Origin: Robbsia andropogonis
Lineage (GTDB): Bacteria; Pseudomonadota; Gammaproteobacteria; Burkholderiales; Burkholderiaceae
DNA: 42,043 bases
NCBI RefSeq assembly: GCF_000970345.1
Contig: NZ_LAQU01000036.1
Span: 1-42,043 of the forward strand
Reading direction: 5' to 3'
This document shows positions 25,188 to 35,150 of this stretch, in pieces. The notes below the pieces were generated by a model. It saw only the letters and a list, made by a program, of their open reading frames with translations, had not been told where the DNA came from and searched no databases. Both the position numbers and the translations under genes were made by a program. Position 1 is the first letter of the stretch. Every line of letters starts with the position of its first letter.

Positions 25188-27962
25188 TCGGAACAACACA
25201 CTCTGGACGGCAAGGTCCTGTTATTGGTCGATGGATCGAGCTACTTGTACAGGGCCTTTCACGCGATGCCTGATCTGCGCGGCCCCGGCGGAGAACCCAC
25301 CGGCGCGCTGTACGGCATCATCAACATGTTGCGCCGTTTGCGGCGCGAGTACCCCGCAGAGTATAGCGCGTGCGTGTTCGATGCAAAGGGAAAGACGTTT
25401 CGCGATGTGATGTATGCGGAATACAAGGCGCACCGGCCTTCCATGCCGGAAGACCTTTCCGCGCAGATCGAACCGATCCATCATGTCGTGCGATCGCTGG
25501 GGTGGCCTCTCCTGATGGTCGACGGCGTGGAGGCCGACGACGTGATTGGTACCCTGTGCCGGCGGGCGGCGGCGCAGGGAATGAAAGTGATCGTTTCCAC
25601 CGGTGACAAGGACCTGGCGCAGTTGGTCAACAGCAGCGTGACGCTGGTCAATACCATGAGCAACGAGACGCTCGACGTGCCGGGAGTCGAGCAAAAATTC
25701 GGCGTGCCGCCGGAGCGGATCGTCGACTACCTGTCGTTGATCGGGGATACCGTCGACAACGTGCCGGGTGTGGAAAAGTGCGGGCCGAAGACCGCCGTCA
25801 AGTGGCTGAGTGCGTATGGGGACCTCGATGGCGTGATCGCGCATGCCGATGCCATCAAGGGCGTGGTGGGAGATAACCTGCGGCGTGCCTTGCCGTGGCT
25901 ACCCACCGCGCGCAAACTCGTCACGGTGGACACCGATTGCGATCTCGCGGCCCATATGGTTTCGATCGATGCGTCTCTGCTGGCGCGTCCCGAGGCACGC
26001 GATGAACTGCGCGACGTCTTCGGCAAATACGGTTTCCGGACGTGGTTACGGGAGGTGGAGGCGGCAGACGGCGGCACCGGCGCGGCATCGGCCGATAACG
26101 CGAAGGGTGCCGATGTCGATGCGGTATTGCCAGCGCCGATCGTCGGCGTGGAGATCGACCGTCACTATGAGACGATCCTGGATTGGGAGGCGTTCGACCG
26201 CTGGTATCACCGTATCGATGAAGCGGATCTGACCGCTTTCGATACGGAGACGACGGCGCTCGATCCGATGGTCGCGCGCTTGGTCGGCATGTCGTTCTCG
26301 GTGTCGCCGGGACAGGCGGCCTATTTGCCGCTCACTCATCGAGGGCCTGGCGCACCGGACCAATTGCCGCTCGACGAGGTGTTGGCGCGCCTCCGGCCCT
26401 GGTTGGAAGATCGGGACAAGCCGAAGGTTGGCCAGCATATGAAGTACGACGCGCAGGTATTGGCGAACTACGGCGTCGCGCTGCAAGGTGTGGTCCACGA
26501 CACCTTGCTGCAATCCTACGTGCTCGAATCGCATCACAAGCACGATATGGACTCACTCGCGAGCCGGCATCTCGGCGTTACAACGATCAAGTACGAGGCC
26601 ATCTGCGGGAAGGGTGCATCGCAGATCGGCTTCGACGAAGTGGACGTGCAACAGGCGTCGGACTATGCCGCGGAAGACGCCGATATTACATTGCGCTTGC
26701 ATCAGGCGATGTACCCGCGGATCGCATCTCAGCCGGGCTTGGATTACGTCTATCGGCAACTCGAGGTTCCGGTTTCACGCGTCTTGCGCCGCATCGAGCG
26801 CAACGGCGTGTTGGTCGATACGGCGTTGCTCGGCAAGCAAAGCCACGAGATCGGCATGAAGCTGCTCGATCTCGAAAAGCAGGCTTATGAACTGGCCGGG
26901 GGTGAATTCAATATGAATTCACCAAAGCAGATCGGCGAGATATTTTTCACGAAATTGCAGTTGCCGGTGGTGAAGAAGACGCCTAGCGGTTCGCCCTCGA
27001 CCGATGAAGAAGTACTGCAAAAACTGGCGGAAGACTTTCCGTTGCCGAAAGTGCTGCTCGATTATCGTGGCCTGGCGAAACTGAAGTCCACTTACACGGA
27101 CAAGCTGCCGCGCATGGTCAATCCGGAGACACATCGCGTGCACACCACGTATGCGCAGGCGGTGGCGGTGACGGGGCGCCTGGCATCGAACGAACCGAAC
27201 CTGCAGAACATTCCGGTGCGAACGGCGGAAGGGCGTCGTATTCGTGAAGCCTTCGTAGCCTCACCAGGATGCCGGATCGTTTCGGCCGATTACTCGCAGA
27301 TCGAGTTGCGCATCATGGCGCATATTTCGGAGGATGAGGGACTGCTACGCGCGTTCGCTGCCGAGGAGGATATCCACAAGGCGACGGGCGCTGAAATTTT
27401 CAACGTGCCCGTGTCCGAGGTGCAGCCCGACCAACGTCGCGTGGCGAAGATGATCAACTTTGGTTTGATCTACGGCATGAGCGCCTTTGGGCTGGCGGCG
27501 AATCTGGATATCACACGAGAGGCCGCGAAGCTGTATATCGATCGCTATTTCGCTCGGTACCCGGGCGTTGCGCGTTATATGGAAGAAACGCGGATGCGCG
27601 CGCGCGAGGACGGCTTTGTGGAGACGGTGTTCGGTCGCCGTCTCTGGCTGCCGGAGATCAACGGCGGCAATGGACCACGTCGCCAGGCTGCGGAACGTGC
27701 CGCCATTAATGCGCCGATGCAGGGGACGGCCGCCGATCTGATCAAGTTGTCGATGATCGCGGTACAGGACTGGTTGGATAAGGAGCAAAGGCAGACCCGC
27801 ATGATCATGCAGGTACACGATGAACTGGTCCTCGAAGTCCCGGAGAATGAGTTCGAGTCGGTCCGTACGACGTTGCCGGCGCTGATGTGTGGCGTGGCCA
27901 CGCTCAAGGTTCCGCTGGTTGCCGAAGTGGGCGCTGGCGCGAACTGGGAGGAGGCGCACTGA
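25185..27962 (+). CDS. polA: DNA polymerase I
   Basis: Okazaki-fragment processing and gap-filling polymerase. From ATG 25185 the protein has 925 residues (E. coli 928). It shows the 5'-nuclease domain (LLLVDGSSYLYRAFHA, GDKDLAQLV, GIP-type helix-hairpin-helix around SLIGDTVDNVPGV), an intact 3'-5' exonuclease (FDTETTALD, QHMKYDAQVL, YAAEDADITLRL), and the polymerase motifs A (DYSQIELRIMAH), B (RRVAKMINFGLIYGMSA) and C (QVHDELVLEVPE). The proofreading acidic residues are all present. Its start touches the divergent LOG gene; its stop is 24 bases from the convergent sulfurtransferase. Confidence 0.98.
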   Translation: MSEQHTLDGKVLLLVDGSSYLYRAFHAMPDLRGPGGEPTGALYGIINMLRRLRREYPAEYSACVFDAKGKTFRDVMYAEYKAHRPSMPEDLSAQIEPIHHVVRSLGWPLLMVDGVEADDVIGTLCRRAAAQGMKVIVSTGDKDLAQLVNSSVTLVNTMSNETLDVPGVEQKFGVPPERIVDYLSLIGDTVDNVPGVEKCGPKTAVKWLSAYGDLDGVIAHADAIKGVVGDNLRRALPWLPTARKLVTVDTDCDLAAHMVSIDASLLARPEARDELRDVFGKYGFRTWLREVEAADGGTGAASADNAKGADVDAVLPAPIVGVEIDRHYETILDWEAFDRWYHRIDEADLTAFDTETTALDPMVARLVGMSFSVSPGQAAYLPLTHRGPGAPDQLPLDEVLARLRPWLEDRDKPKVGQHMKYDAQVLANYGVALQGVVHDTLLQSYVLESHHKHDMDSLASRHLGVTTIKYEAICGKGASQIGFDEVDVQQASDYAAEDADITLRLHQAMYPRIASQPGLDYVYRQLEVPVSRVLRRIERNGVLVDTALLGKQSHEIGMKLLDLEKQAYELAGGEFNMNSPKQIGEIFFTKLQLPVVKKTPSGSPSTDEEVLQKLAEDFPLPKVLLDYRGLAKLKSTYTDKLPRMVNPETHRVHTTYAQAVAVTGRLASNEPNLQNIPVRTAEGRRIREAFVASPGCRIVSADYSQIELRIMAHISEDEGLLRAFAAEEDIHKATGAEIFNVPVSEVQPDQRRVAKMINFGLIYGMSAFGLAANLDITREAAKLYIDRYFARYPGVARYMEETRMRAREDGFVETVFGRRLWLPEINGGNGPRRQAAERAAINAPMQGTAADLIKLSMIAVQDWLDKEQRQTRMIMQVHDELVLEVPENEFESVRTTLPALMCGVATLKVPLVAEVGAGANWEEAH

Positions 27963-27986
27963 GAGGGCGCGCGCGTGTCGGGCACT

Positions 27987-28880
27987 TCAGCGCGGCGTGG
28001 CGCCGGTGACAACGGGGCGGCTCGGATCGGCGATCCACTCGCTCCATGATCCGGCATAGAGCGCAGCGCCCGGAAGCCCGGCTACTTCCATTGCCAGCAG
28101 GTTGTGGCAGGCGGTCACGCCCGACCCGCATTGCATGATTGCGGCGTCCGGGGGCGTACCGTCCAATACGGACAGGAAAGCGCTGCGCAATGCGGCGGGT
28201 GACTGAAATTGACCTTGTTCGTCGAGGTTGTGCTTGAAGAAGCGATTCCGTGCGCCGGGAATATGTCCGCCCACTGGATCGATCGTCTCGTTTTCGCCGC
28301 GATAGCGGTCGGAGGCACGGGCGTCGATGACGAGATGGTCACCGCTGTCAATATTGCGCAACACGGTGGCTGTATCGACAGCCGATACCAACGGCGTGCC
28401 GGCAGCGAAATCGCCCGGCACGGTAGGGCGCGGCGCGCTGAACTCGACCAAGCCGCCATGAGACTCCCAGCGTGGCATGCCGCCGTCGAGTACCGCCACC
28501 GCTTCATGTCCAAGCCAGCGTAATAACCACCAGAGACGTGCCGCATACATCCCGCCTTGCGCGTCGTAGGCGACGACTTGCGTGTCCGCGCGCATGCCGA
28601 GCCGGGCTAACGTGGCGGCAAGCGTTTCGCGGTCGGGCAACGGGTGTCGTCCGCTACCCTGTGTCTTCGGGCCGGACAGGTCCGATTCGAGGTTCAGATG
28701 ATGTGCACCCGGTAGGTGCCGTTCGGCAAAGACGCGGGGCCCCGCTTCGGGGTCCAACAAGTCGGCTCGACAGTCGATGATCAACAGCGAAGCCGCATCG
28801 GCGACGATGCGCGCGGACAGCGCTGCGGCGTCGATCAAGGTCGTGTAGCGTGGCAGGGCTTGCGTCTGGCTGCTGGGCAT
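27987..28880 (-). CDS. sseA: Two-domain sulfurtransferase (3-mercaptopyruvate/thiosulfate type)
   Basis: A 297-residue protein of two rhodanese domains, the first inactive and the second with the catalytic Cys (about residue 250) in C-G-S-G-V-T-A, the loop typical of 3-mercaptopyruvate sulfurtransferases. Domain ends are marked by AERHLPGAHHLNLE and GHIPGARNRFF. ATG 28880 is preceded by a good GGAG at 8 bases; the frame runs further to 29009 without family resemblance. It follows the Rieske gene by 125 bases on the same strand. Substrate preference is inferred from the loop only. Confidence 0.9.
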   Translation of the reverse strand: MPSSQTQALPRYTTLIDAAALSARIVADAASLLIIDCRADLLDPEAGPRVFAERHLPGAHHLNLESDLSGPKTQGSGRHPLPDRETLAATLARLGMRADTQVVAYDAQGGMYAARLWWLLRWLGHEAVAVLDGGMPRWESHGGLVEFSAPRPTVPGDFAAGTPLVSAVDTATVLRNIDSGDHLVIDARASDRYRGENETIDPVGGHIPGARNRFFKHNLDEQGQFQSPAALRSAFLSVLDGTPPDAAIMQCGSGVTACHNLLAMEVAGLPGAALYAGSWSEWIADPSRPVVTGATPR

Positions 28881-29005
28881 ACGTTGTTCTCCGGTAGCGT
28901 GGCACGGCGGCGCGCTTGCACCGGGACAACGACCGATCGACGTCAGGGCATTCGACGAAGGAACGGATGCCAGCCGGCTTCGCATTGCGCGTCCACCGCG
29001 CGGTC

Positions 29006-30109
29006 TCAATACGTCAGGCGATTGCGCAGGTATTCATGGAAGCAGCGCATGCCGTCTTCCATCGGGGTTTGATACGGTCCCACTTCGGATTCACCGCGGT
29101 CCATCAGGGCTTTGCGGCCGGCATCCATCCGTTCGGCGATTTCATCGTCCTCGCGCGCGGTTTCCATGTAGGCTGCCCGTTCTGCCTCGACGAATTCACG
29201 CTCGAATAGCGCGATTTCCTCAGGATAATAGAACTCGACGATATTCGTCGTATGCTGCGGTCCGCGCGGAATCAGCGTGGAGACAACGAGCACGCCTGGA
29301 TACCACTCAAGCATCAGGTTCGGGTAGGCGAGCATCCAGATCGCGCCGTGTGGTGGCTCCTTGCCTTGATGGAACGACAATACCGCGTCGTGCCATTTCC
29401 GATACGTTGGCGAACCGGGTTTGGATAAACTCTTGTGGACGCCGACGGTCTGGACGCTGTATTCGCGACCGAATTCCCATGTCAAGTCATCGCAGGACAC
29501 GAAGCTGCCCAGGCCTGGATGGAAAGGCACCACATGGTAGTCTTCCAGATAGACCTCAACGAAGGTCTTCCAGTTGTAGCGGCATTCATGAACCTCGACG
29601 TGATCGAATCGATAACCGTCGAAGTTGAATTGGCGCACAGGGCCCAGGCCGGCAAAATCCGCATGTATATCGTGACCATTTGCCTCGAATAGCAGGCCGT
29701 TCCAGTTGACGAGCGGCGTGCTGCCCAGGTTCAGGCATGGCTTCTGCGGAAAATGAGGCGCCCCCAGGAGTTCGCCTTTCAAGTCATAGGTCCAGCGATG
29801 TAGCGGGCAGACGATGTTCTGCGCGTTGCCGCGGCCGTTGAGCATGATGGCCTGGCGGTGGCGACACACATTGGACAGCAGCGCGATCGTGCCGTCCTGA
29901 TTGCGTACCAGCACACGACCTTCGTTTTCGCCTGGTAGCGCAAAGTAGTCGCCAGGTTCCGGCACCATCAATTCGTGTCCGATGTATCGGGGTGCTCTGG
30001 CGAATAACGTTTGTTTCTCCCGCTCCAGCAGTGCTGCATCAAAGTATGCCGAAACGGGAAGTTGCGACGGAACCGCTTTCAGTTCCGGGGTATTGCTGAG
30101 ATTGGACAT
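29006..30109 (-). CDS. Rieske-type ring-hydroxylating oxygenase, terminal (alpha) component
   Basis: A 367-residue oxygenase subunit. The Rieske 2Fe-2S ligands Cys82, His84, Cys101, His104 (C-R-H then C-P-L-H) are intact, and the mononuclear iron site is visible as D-Y-H-V-V-P-F-H in the helix NWKTFVEVYLEDYH. The C-terminal third is the aromatic-ring hydroxylase alpha fold (IWMLAYPNLMLEWYPG). Such proteins need a separate reductase or ferredoxin, which is not encoded nearby. The substrate is unknown; quaternary-amine or aromatic acids are both possible in this branch. Start ATG 30109 has GGGAGTGGGA before it; a second ATG at 30121 would place that purine run inside the gene. Confidence 0.9.
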   Translation of the reverse strand: MSNLSNTPELKAVPSQLPVSAYFDAALLEREKQTLFARAPRYIGHELMVPEPGDYFALPGENEGRVLVRNQDGTIALLSNVCRHRQAIMLNGRGNAQNIVCPLHRWTYDLKGELLGAPHFPQKPCLNLGSTPLVNWNGLLFEANGHDIHADFAGLGPVRQFNFDGYRFDHVEVHECRYNWKTFVEVYLEDYHVVPFHPGLGSFVSCDDLTWEFGREYSVQTVGVHKSLSKPGSPTYRKWHDAVLSFHQGKEPPHGAIWMLAYPNLMLEWYPGVLVVSTLIPRGPQHTTNIVEFYYPEEIALFEREFVEAERAAYMETAREDDEIAERMDAGRKALMDRGESEVGPYQTPMEDGMRCFHEYLRNRLTY

Positions 30110-30673
30110 TCCCACTCCCATAAAACGTGGAAAGCAGCGAACAACCCAACCATCGAAAAATCGATTTAGGGAACCAGAGATTGTAGTCGTAATGGTGTAG
30201 ATTGGCTATGTATTTCTGTCCGAAAGTGCCATGAAATGCGGTATTGCTGGATTTTTATCGGTGCTGCGGCAATATTTGTTTGTATGATGTCGCACCGTTA
30301 CGCGTGGGAAGCAGGGTGAGGTCGAAATCGACTGCAATCGGTTGTTATATCGGAAAGCTTCGTGCAAACGCACGGCAAGCGCCCGTTTGCCGTAAAATGC
30401 CGGACTTATCCCTTACTATCCGTCAGGATTGCCCGTTTCCAATGACTTCGCGCTGTGATGGCGCAAGACCGATGGGAGCGCTCTATTCGGTCTGATAGTC
30501 GTCCGTCCATACGAGGCAGGCTGCGGAAACGCGCAATATACGGCGGTGCGATGCGTACGGCCGGCGCAATAAAAAACAGGCAAAAGAGGCGGTATGAGCT
30601 GCGCGACGACGCGATGCGAGCCGAGACGGGTGTGCGCACCATCGTCGACGTGGCCTACCGAAGCAACGACGAG
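30110..30673. other. Divergent gap between the Rieske gene and ispA; no gene recognised
   Basis: About 560 bases. The left part (30122-30300) is AT-rich and includes ATCGA-AAAA-TCGAT (30152-30165). An inverted repeat GCAAACG (30364-30370) / CGTTTGC (30384-30390) lies just before TAAAAT (30393-30398), a possible -10 for ispA. Short frames at 30244-30495 and the 73 codons upstream of the ispA start have no recognisable sequence. No xseB is present. Confidence 0.55.
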
Positions 30674-31618
30674 ATGACCCAAGAGACAATGCAATCCAGT
30701 GAGGCGCATACCGGCCAGTCTTTCGATGACTGGATGAAAGCGGTGCAGGCACGAACCGAGATGGCGCTGGACCGCTATCTGCCGCCGGCGGCCCAGGCAC
30801 CCGAACGGCTTCATGAAGCAATGCGTTATGCGGCGCTGGGCGGCGGCAAGCGCGTCCGGCCGCTGTTGTGCCATGCGGCGGGCGAGGCGCTTGCCGCGCC
30901 TGTGGCGGCGTTGGACGCGGCAGCCGCGGCGCTTGAAATGATCCACGTGTATTCGTTGGTGCATGACGATCTGCCGTCGATGGACAACGACGCCATGCGT
31001 CGCGGCAAACCAACGGTGCATGTGCAATACGACGATGCCACTGGCCTGCTGGTTGGCGATGCGCTGCAGACCCAGGCGTTCCTGACCCTGTGCGACGAGG
31101 CGGTGCCGGCGTCGCGCCGGGCGGCGCTGGTCGCGGAGCTCGCGCGTGCCAGCGGTTCGCGGGGAATGGCGGGCGGACAGGCGATCGACCTGGCGTCGGT
31201 CGGGTTGAAGCTGCGCCGCGACGAGTTGGAAAACATGCACCGGCTCAAGACCGGCGCCCTGTTACGGGCGGCGGTCCGGTTGGGCGCAATGTGCGGGGCA
31301 TTGTCGCTCGATGGCGACGATCAGGCCGCGGTAGCCAGTCGCGCCGCATTGGATGTCTACGCGGATGCGATCGGCTTGGCATTCCAGGTGGTGGACGACA
31401 TCCTGGATGTGACCGCTGATTCGGCAACGTTGGGTAAGACGGCGGGCAAGGATGCCGCGGCGGACAAGCCAACGTATGTATCAATCCTCGGGCTGGATGC
31501 GTCACGCGATCTGGCCCGCCAGTTGCAGGCCGAAGCAACTCGGGCGTTGCAGCCGTTCGGCGCGCGTGCCCGGCGTTTGTCGGAACTGGCCGAATTGGTG
31601 GTTCAGCGCGCATACTAG
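30674..31618 (+). CDS. ispA: Farnesyl diphosphate synthase (polyprenyl synthetase)
   Basis: Condenses IPP with DMAPP and GPP to farnesyl diphosphate for undecaprenyl phosphate and quinones. The 314-residue protein has GGGKRVRPLL, the first aspartate-rich motif DDLPSMDND (98-106), the GDALQTQAF helix and the second motif FQVVDDILD. ATG 30674 gives the family N-terminus; the frame runs back to 30455 through an Arg-rich, unrelated stretch. It precedes dxs on the same strand by 149 bases, with a strong hairpin between them. IspA and Dxs act in the same pathway. Confidence 0.95.
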   Translation: MTQETMQSSEAHTGQSFDDWMKAVQARTEMALDRYLPPAAQAPERLHEAMRYAALGGGKRVRPLLCHAAGEALAAPVAALDAAAAALEMIHVYSLVHDDLPSMDNDAMRRGKPTVHVQYDDATGLLVGDALQTQAFLTLCDEAVPASRRAALVAELARASGSRGMAGGQAIDLASVGLKLRRDELENMHRLKTGALLRAAVRLGAMCGALSLDGDDQAAVASRAALDVYADAIGLAFQVVDDILDVTADSATLGKTAGKDAAADKPTYVSILGLDASRDLARQLQAEATRALQPFGARARRLSELAELVVQRAY

Positions 31619-31636
31619 GCGCAGATCGCCTCTTGC

Positions 31637-31677
31637 GGCATGTCGCCGCTGGCATATCCAGCGGCCGGCGATGTGCC
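31637..31677 (+). repeat. Strong hairpin between ispA and dxs
   Basis: GGCATGTCGCC (31637-31647) pairs with GGCGATGTGCC (31667-31677) over 11 positions with two G-T wobbles, then GCTGG pairs with CCAGC around the loop CATAT, leaving a 4-base bulge GGCC. No T-run follows, so it is not an intrinsic terminator; it could slow read-through or protect the ispA end. Confidence 0.6.
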
Positions 31678-31767
31678 ATGCCTTGACAGGGTGGTCCTGC
31701 AGGTGCAGCACAACGCAGGTCCCTTGCTTTACAGCCGCCGAGACGGCGGCGTCAAACGAAAATTGTC

Positions 31768-33717
31768 ATGTACGACTTGCTGAAAACCATCGACGACCCG
31801 GCTGCCTTGCGCCAATTGGACCGCGACGCGTTACGCCCCCTCGCCGACGAATTACGCGAATACGTGCTTCAGAGCGTGTCGCAGACCGGCGGGCATTTGT
31901 CGTCGAATCTCGGCACGGTTGAATTGACCATCGCGTTGCACTACGTTTTCAACACGCCGAATGATCGGATCGTATGGGACGTGGGGCACCAGACTTATCC
32001 GCATAAGATCTTGACCGGCCGTCGCGAGGCCATGCCGACGCTGCGTCAGTGGGGCGGGATCTCGGGTTTCCCGCGTCGGGTGGAGTCCGAGTACGACACG
32101 TTCGGCACGGCGCACTCGAGTACGTCGATTTCGGCGGCGATCGGGATGGCGGCCGCGAGCGTGCTGAAAGGCGAGGATCGACGGGCAATCGCGGTGATTG
32201 GCGATGGCGCGATGACCGCCGGGATGGCGTTCGAGGCCTTGAACAATGGTGGCGTATCGGATGACCTGCCCCTGCTGGTGATCCTGAACGACAACGACAT
32301 GTCGATCTCGCCGCCGGTAGGTGCGCTGAATCGTTATCTTGCGCGCTTGATGTCCGGTCAGTTCTATGCCACCGCACGCAGAGGTGTGGAGCGGGTGCTG
32401 AGCGTGGCACCCCCGGTGTTGGAGCTTGCCCGTCGCTTCGAGGAGCATGCGAAGGGCATGGTCGGTCCGGCGACGATGTTCGAGGAATTCGGTTTCAACT
32501 ACATTGGTCCGATCGACGGGCACGACCTCGATTCGCTGATTCCGACGTTGCAGAACATCAAGGCGCTGAAGGGCCCGCAGTTCCTGCACGTGGTGACCAA
32601 GAAGGGTCAGGGCTATAAGCTAGCCGAGGCCGACCCGGTGGCCTACCATGGACCCGGCAAGTTCAATCCAGCCGAGGGCCTGAAGCCGGCGCCGGCGGGC
32701 AAGAAGACGTACACCCAGGTGTTTGGCGAGTGGTTGTGCGACATGGCCGAGCTGGATAAGCGCATCGTCGGCATCACGCCGGCGATGCGTGAAGGCTCGG
32801 GCATGGTCGAGTTCGAGAACCGCTTCCCGGCGCGCTATTTCGATGTCGGTATCGCGGAACAGCACGCGGTGACGTTCGCGGGCGGTATCGCCACCGAGGG
32901 CATGGTGCCGGTTGTCGCGATCTATTCGACTTTCCTGCAGCGCGGCTACGACCAGGTGATCCACGACATCGCGTTGCAGAATCTGCCCGTGGTCTTCGCG
33001 ATCGATCGCGCGGGCCTGGTGGGTGCGGATGGTGCGACGCATGCGGGCGCCTACGACATGGCCTTCATGCGGTGCATTCCGAACATCACGGTGATGGCGC
33101 CGGCGGATGAGAACGAATGCCGTCAAATGCTTTATACGGCGGTGCAGCTCGGGACGCCGGCGGCGGTGCGCTATGCGCGCGGCGCCGGCGCGGGCGTGGC
33201 CACGGTCAAGCAAATGACGGGCGTGCCTGTCGGCAAGGGGGAAGTGCGCCGCGAGTCGACTCTGCCTCAACGTGGTGCGAGCGGCAAGGCGGCAGCGCCC
33301 GTGCCGCGCATCGCGATCCTGGCGTTCGGTACGATGGTCACGCCGAGCGTTGCCGCCGGTGAGGCGATCGATGCGACAGTGGTCAACATGCGCTTCGTGA
33401 AGCCGATCGATGCGGATCTGTTGACGTCGTTGGCGGCTACGCACGATGCGATCGTCACGGTCGAGGAAGGCTGTGTCATGGGTGGGGCAGGTTCAGCTTG
33501 CCTGGAATTCTTGGCATCGATCGGTGCGGCATTGCCGGTATTACAACTCGGTCTTCCTGATCAGTTCATCGATCATGGCGATCCGGCAAAGCTGTTATCG
33601 ATGGCGGGCCTGGACGCTGCCGGTATCACGGCATCCATTCGCGCGCGCTTCATCGAAACACCGGGTGCGACGGATAAGGGCGCCGATCAAGGCAAGAAAG
33701 CGAAGCTTGTCGCATGA
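31768..33717 (+). CDS. dxs: 1-deoxy-D-xylulose-5-phosphate synthase
   Basis: TPP enzyme that commits pyruvate and glyceraldehyde-3-phosphate to the MEP isoprenoid pathway. The 649-residue protein has [17 protein letters not shown], the TPP-binding [16 protein letters not shown] (about residues 145-160) with [10 protein letters not shown], the pyrimidine-domain [15 protein letters not shown], and [21 protein letters not shown] 31768 is the family start. A Gly/Lys-rich linker (about 490-510) is slightly long. It is followed by a strong terminator at 33758-33792. Confidence 0.97.
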   Translation: MYDLLKTIDDPAALRQLDRDALRPLADELREYVLQSVSQTGGHLSSNLGTVELTIALHYVFNTPNDRIVWDVGHQTYPHKILTGRREAMPTLRQWGGISGFPRRVESEYDTFGTAHSSTSISAAIGMAAASVLKGEDRRAIAVIGDGAMTAGMAFEALNNGGVSDDLPLLVILNDNDMSISPPVGALNRYLARLMSGQFYATARRGVERVLSVAPPVLELARRFEEHAKGMVGPATMFEEFGFNYIGPIDGHDLDSLIPTLQNIKALKGPQFLHVVTKKGQGYKLAEADPVAYHGPGKFNPAEGLKPAPAGKKTYTQVFGEWLCDMAELDKRIVGITPAMREGSGMVEFENRFPARYFDVGIAEQHAVTFAGGIATEGMVPVVAIYSTFLQRGYDQVIHDIALQNLPVVFAIDRAGLVGADGATHAGAYDMAFMRCIPNITVMAPADENECRQMLYTAVQLGTPAAVRYARGAGAGVATVKQMTGVPVGKGEVRRESTLPQRGASGKAAAPVPRIAILAFGTMVTPSVAAGEAIDATVVNMRFVKPIDADLLTSLAATHDAIVTVEEGCVMGGAGSACLEFLASIGAALPVLQLGLPDQFIDHGDPAKLLSMAGLDAAGITASIRARFIETPGATDKGADQGKKAKLVA

Positions 33718-33757
33718 CGACCCGATCTGGGTAAGACGGGGCGCGACTGAGAAGAGG

Positions 33758-33792
33758 AAAGGCCGGATCGCCACGCACGATCCGGCCTTTTT
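33758..33792 (+). terminator. Intrinsic terminator of dxs
   Basis: A perfect 13-bp stem, AAAGGCCGGATCG (33758-33770) with CGATCCGGCCTTT (33778-33790), a 7-base loop and a T-run to 33792. It lies 41 bases after dxs and 89 bases before the tsaD stop. Confidence 0.92.
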
Positions 33793-33880
33793 CAATTGAG
33801 AGGGGGACGCGGTTGATCGCGATAACGACGTACGCGGTCTCATCGATGCATTACCGGATCCGCTCACCGGATAGTTGCAT

Positions 33881-35032
33881 TCACCCGCGATTTTGTTCGC
33901 GCGGCTGTCCCAATTCCCATCGCGGACTGACGGAAAACCGGTAGTCGTGTACCGCTTCGTCTGGCCAGCGGGCGAGCCGAAGGGCCCCCGCCAATGCAAT
34001 CATCGCGCCGTTATCGGTGCATAACGCCAACTCAGGATAATGGACGGTGAAACCGCGTCGTTTTGCCGCCAGGTTCAATCCGTCACGCAACTGCCGATTT
34101 GCACCCACGCCACCGGCCACCACCAGGCGCTTCATGCCGGTGCGCTTCAATGCGGCGATCGATTTTGCGACCAACACGTCCACTGCCGCGTCGACAAATC
34201 CTCGCGCGATGTCGGCGCGCGCCCGCGAATGGGGATGACTGTCGTCAACGGACGCCACCACGTGATCGACGTTGCCGCGGTTGTCGATCGCGCCGATGCG
34301 TTGCTTTACTTGCGTCAGGACGGCTGTTTTCAGCCCGCTGAAGCTGAAATCCAGGTCGCCTGAATGCAGCATCGGTCGGGGCAAGACGACGGCGCCAGGC
34401 GTTCCGGTCATCGCGAGCGCTGACACTGCCGGACCACCCGGATAGCCGAGCCCGAGCAGCTTGGCGGTCTTGTCGAACGCTTCACCTGCGGCATCATCCA
34501 GCGTTTCACCGAGAATCTCGTATTCCCCCACGTCGCGCACACTCATCAGTTGCGTATGGCCGCCTGATACCAGGAGGGCAACGAAAGGGAAAGCAGGGGG
34601 CACTTCCGCCAGCAGTGGTGACAGCAGATGCCCTTCGAGGTGATGGATCCCGATCACCGGCTTGCGCCAGGCAAAGCCCAGGCCATTGGCCACGCTGGCG
34701 CCTACGAGTAATGCGCCGGCCAATCCCGGCCCGGCGGTATAGGCGATTGCATCGATATCGGTGCCGGTGACGCCAGCTTCCCGCAACACGGTTTGCAGCA
34801 GTGGCAACGCGCGCCGGATATGGTCACGCGATGCCAGCTCCGGGACCACGCCGCCGTATTCGCGATGCATGTCGATCTGCGAATGCAGCGCATGCGACAG
34901 TAAACCAACCCGCATATCGGGCAGCGTCGCCGATTGCCCCGGCGCCTGCGCCTGCGTTGCGTCTACAGCGGGATGGCGGTACAGGGCGATGCCGGTCTCG
35001 TCGCAGGAACTTTCTATGCCAAGTACTAACAT
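33881..35032 (-). CDS. tsaD: tRNA N6-adenosine threonylcarbamoyltransferase
   Basis: Transfers threonylcarbamoyl to A37 of ANN-decoding tRNAs with TsaB and TsaE. The 383-residue protein has [18 protein letters not shown], the ASRDH and [10 protein letters not shown] metal-binding histidines, [41 protein letters not shown] and [10 protein letters not shown]. It is about 40 residues longer than E. coli, with two inserts at about 20-35 (Ala/Gln/Pro-rich) and about 245-265. Start ATG 35032. Divergent from the flavoprotein gene. Confidence 0.97.
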   Translation of the reverse strand: MLVLGIESSCDETGIALYRHPAVDATQAQAPGQSATLPDMRVGLLSHALHSQIDMHREYGGVVPELASRDHIRRALPLLQTVLREAGVTGTDIDAIAYTAGPGLAGALLVGASVANGLGFAWRKPVIGIHHLEGHLLSPLLAEVPPAFPFVALLVSGGHTQLMSVRDVGEYEILGETLDDAAGEAFDKTAKLLGLGYPGGPAVSALAMTGTPGAVVLPRPMLHSGDLDFSFSGLKTAVLTQVKQRIGAIDNRGNVDHVVASVDDSHPHSRARADIARGFVDAAVDVLVAKSIAALKRTGMKRLVVAGGVGANRQLRDGLNLAAKRRGFTVHYPELALCTDNGAMIALAGALRLARWPDEAVHDYRFSVSPRWELGQPREQNRG

Positions 35033-35150
35033 TGGGAAAACCGGAGCGGGGGGCAGCGAAAAAAACGAATTGGAAAGCAGAAAGAATCAAGCGTCGCCAG
35101 TATAGCAGCGGGCCACCCCGGTTTTCGTGCTTGGCGGCTACAATCCGGAC

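Noticed and set aside
31683-31711. A perfect TTGACA upstream of dxs
   Set aside because: No acceptable -10 hexamer follows at 16-18 bases, so I do not call a promoter.
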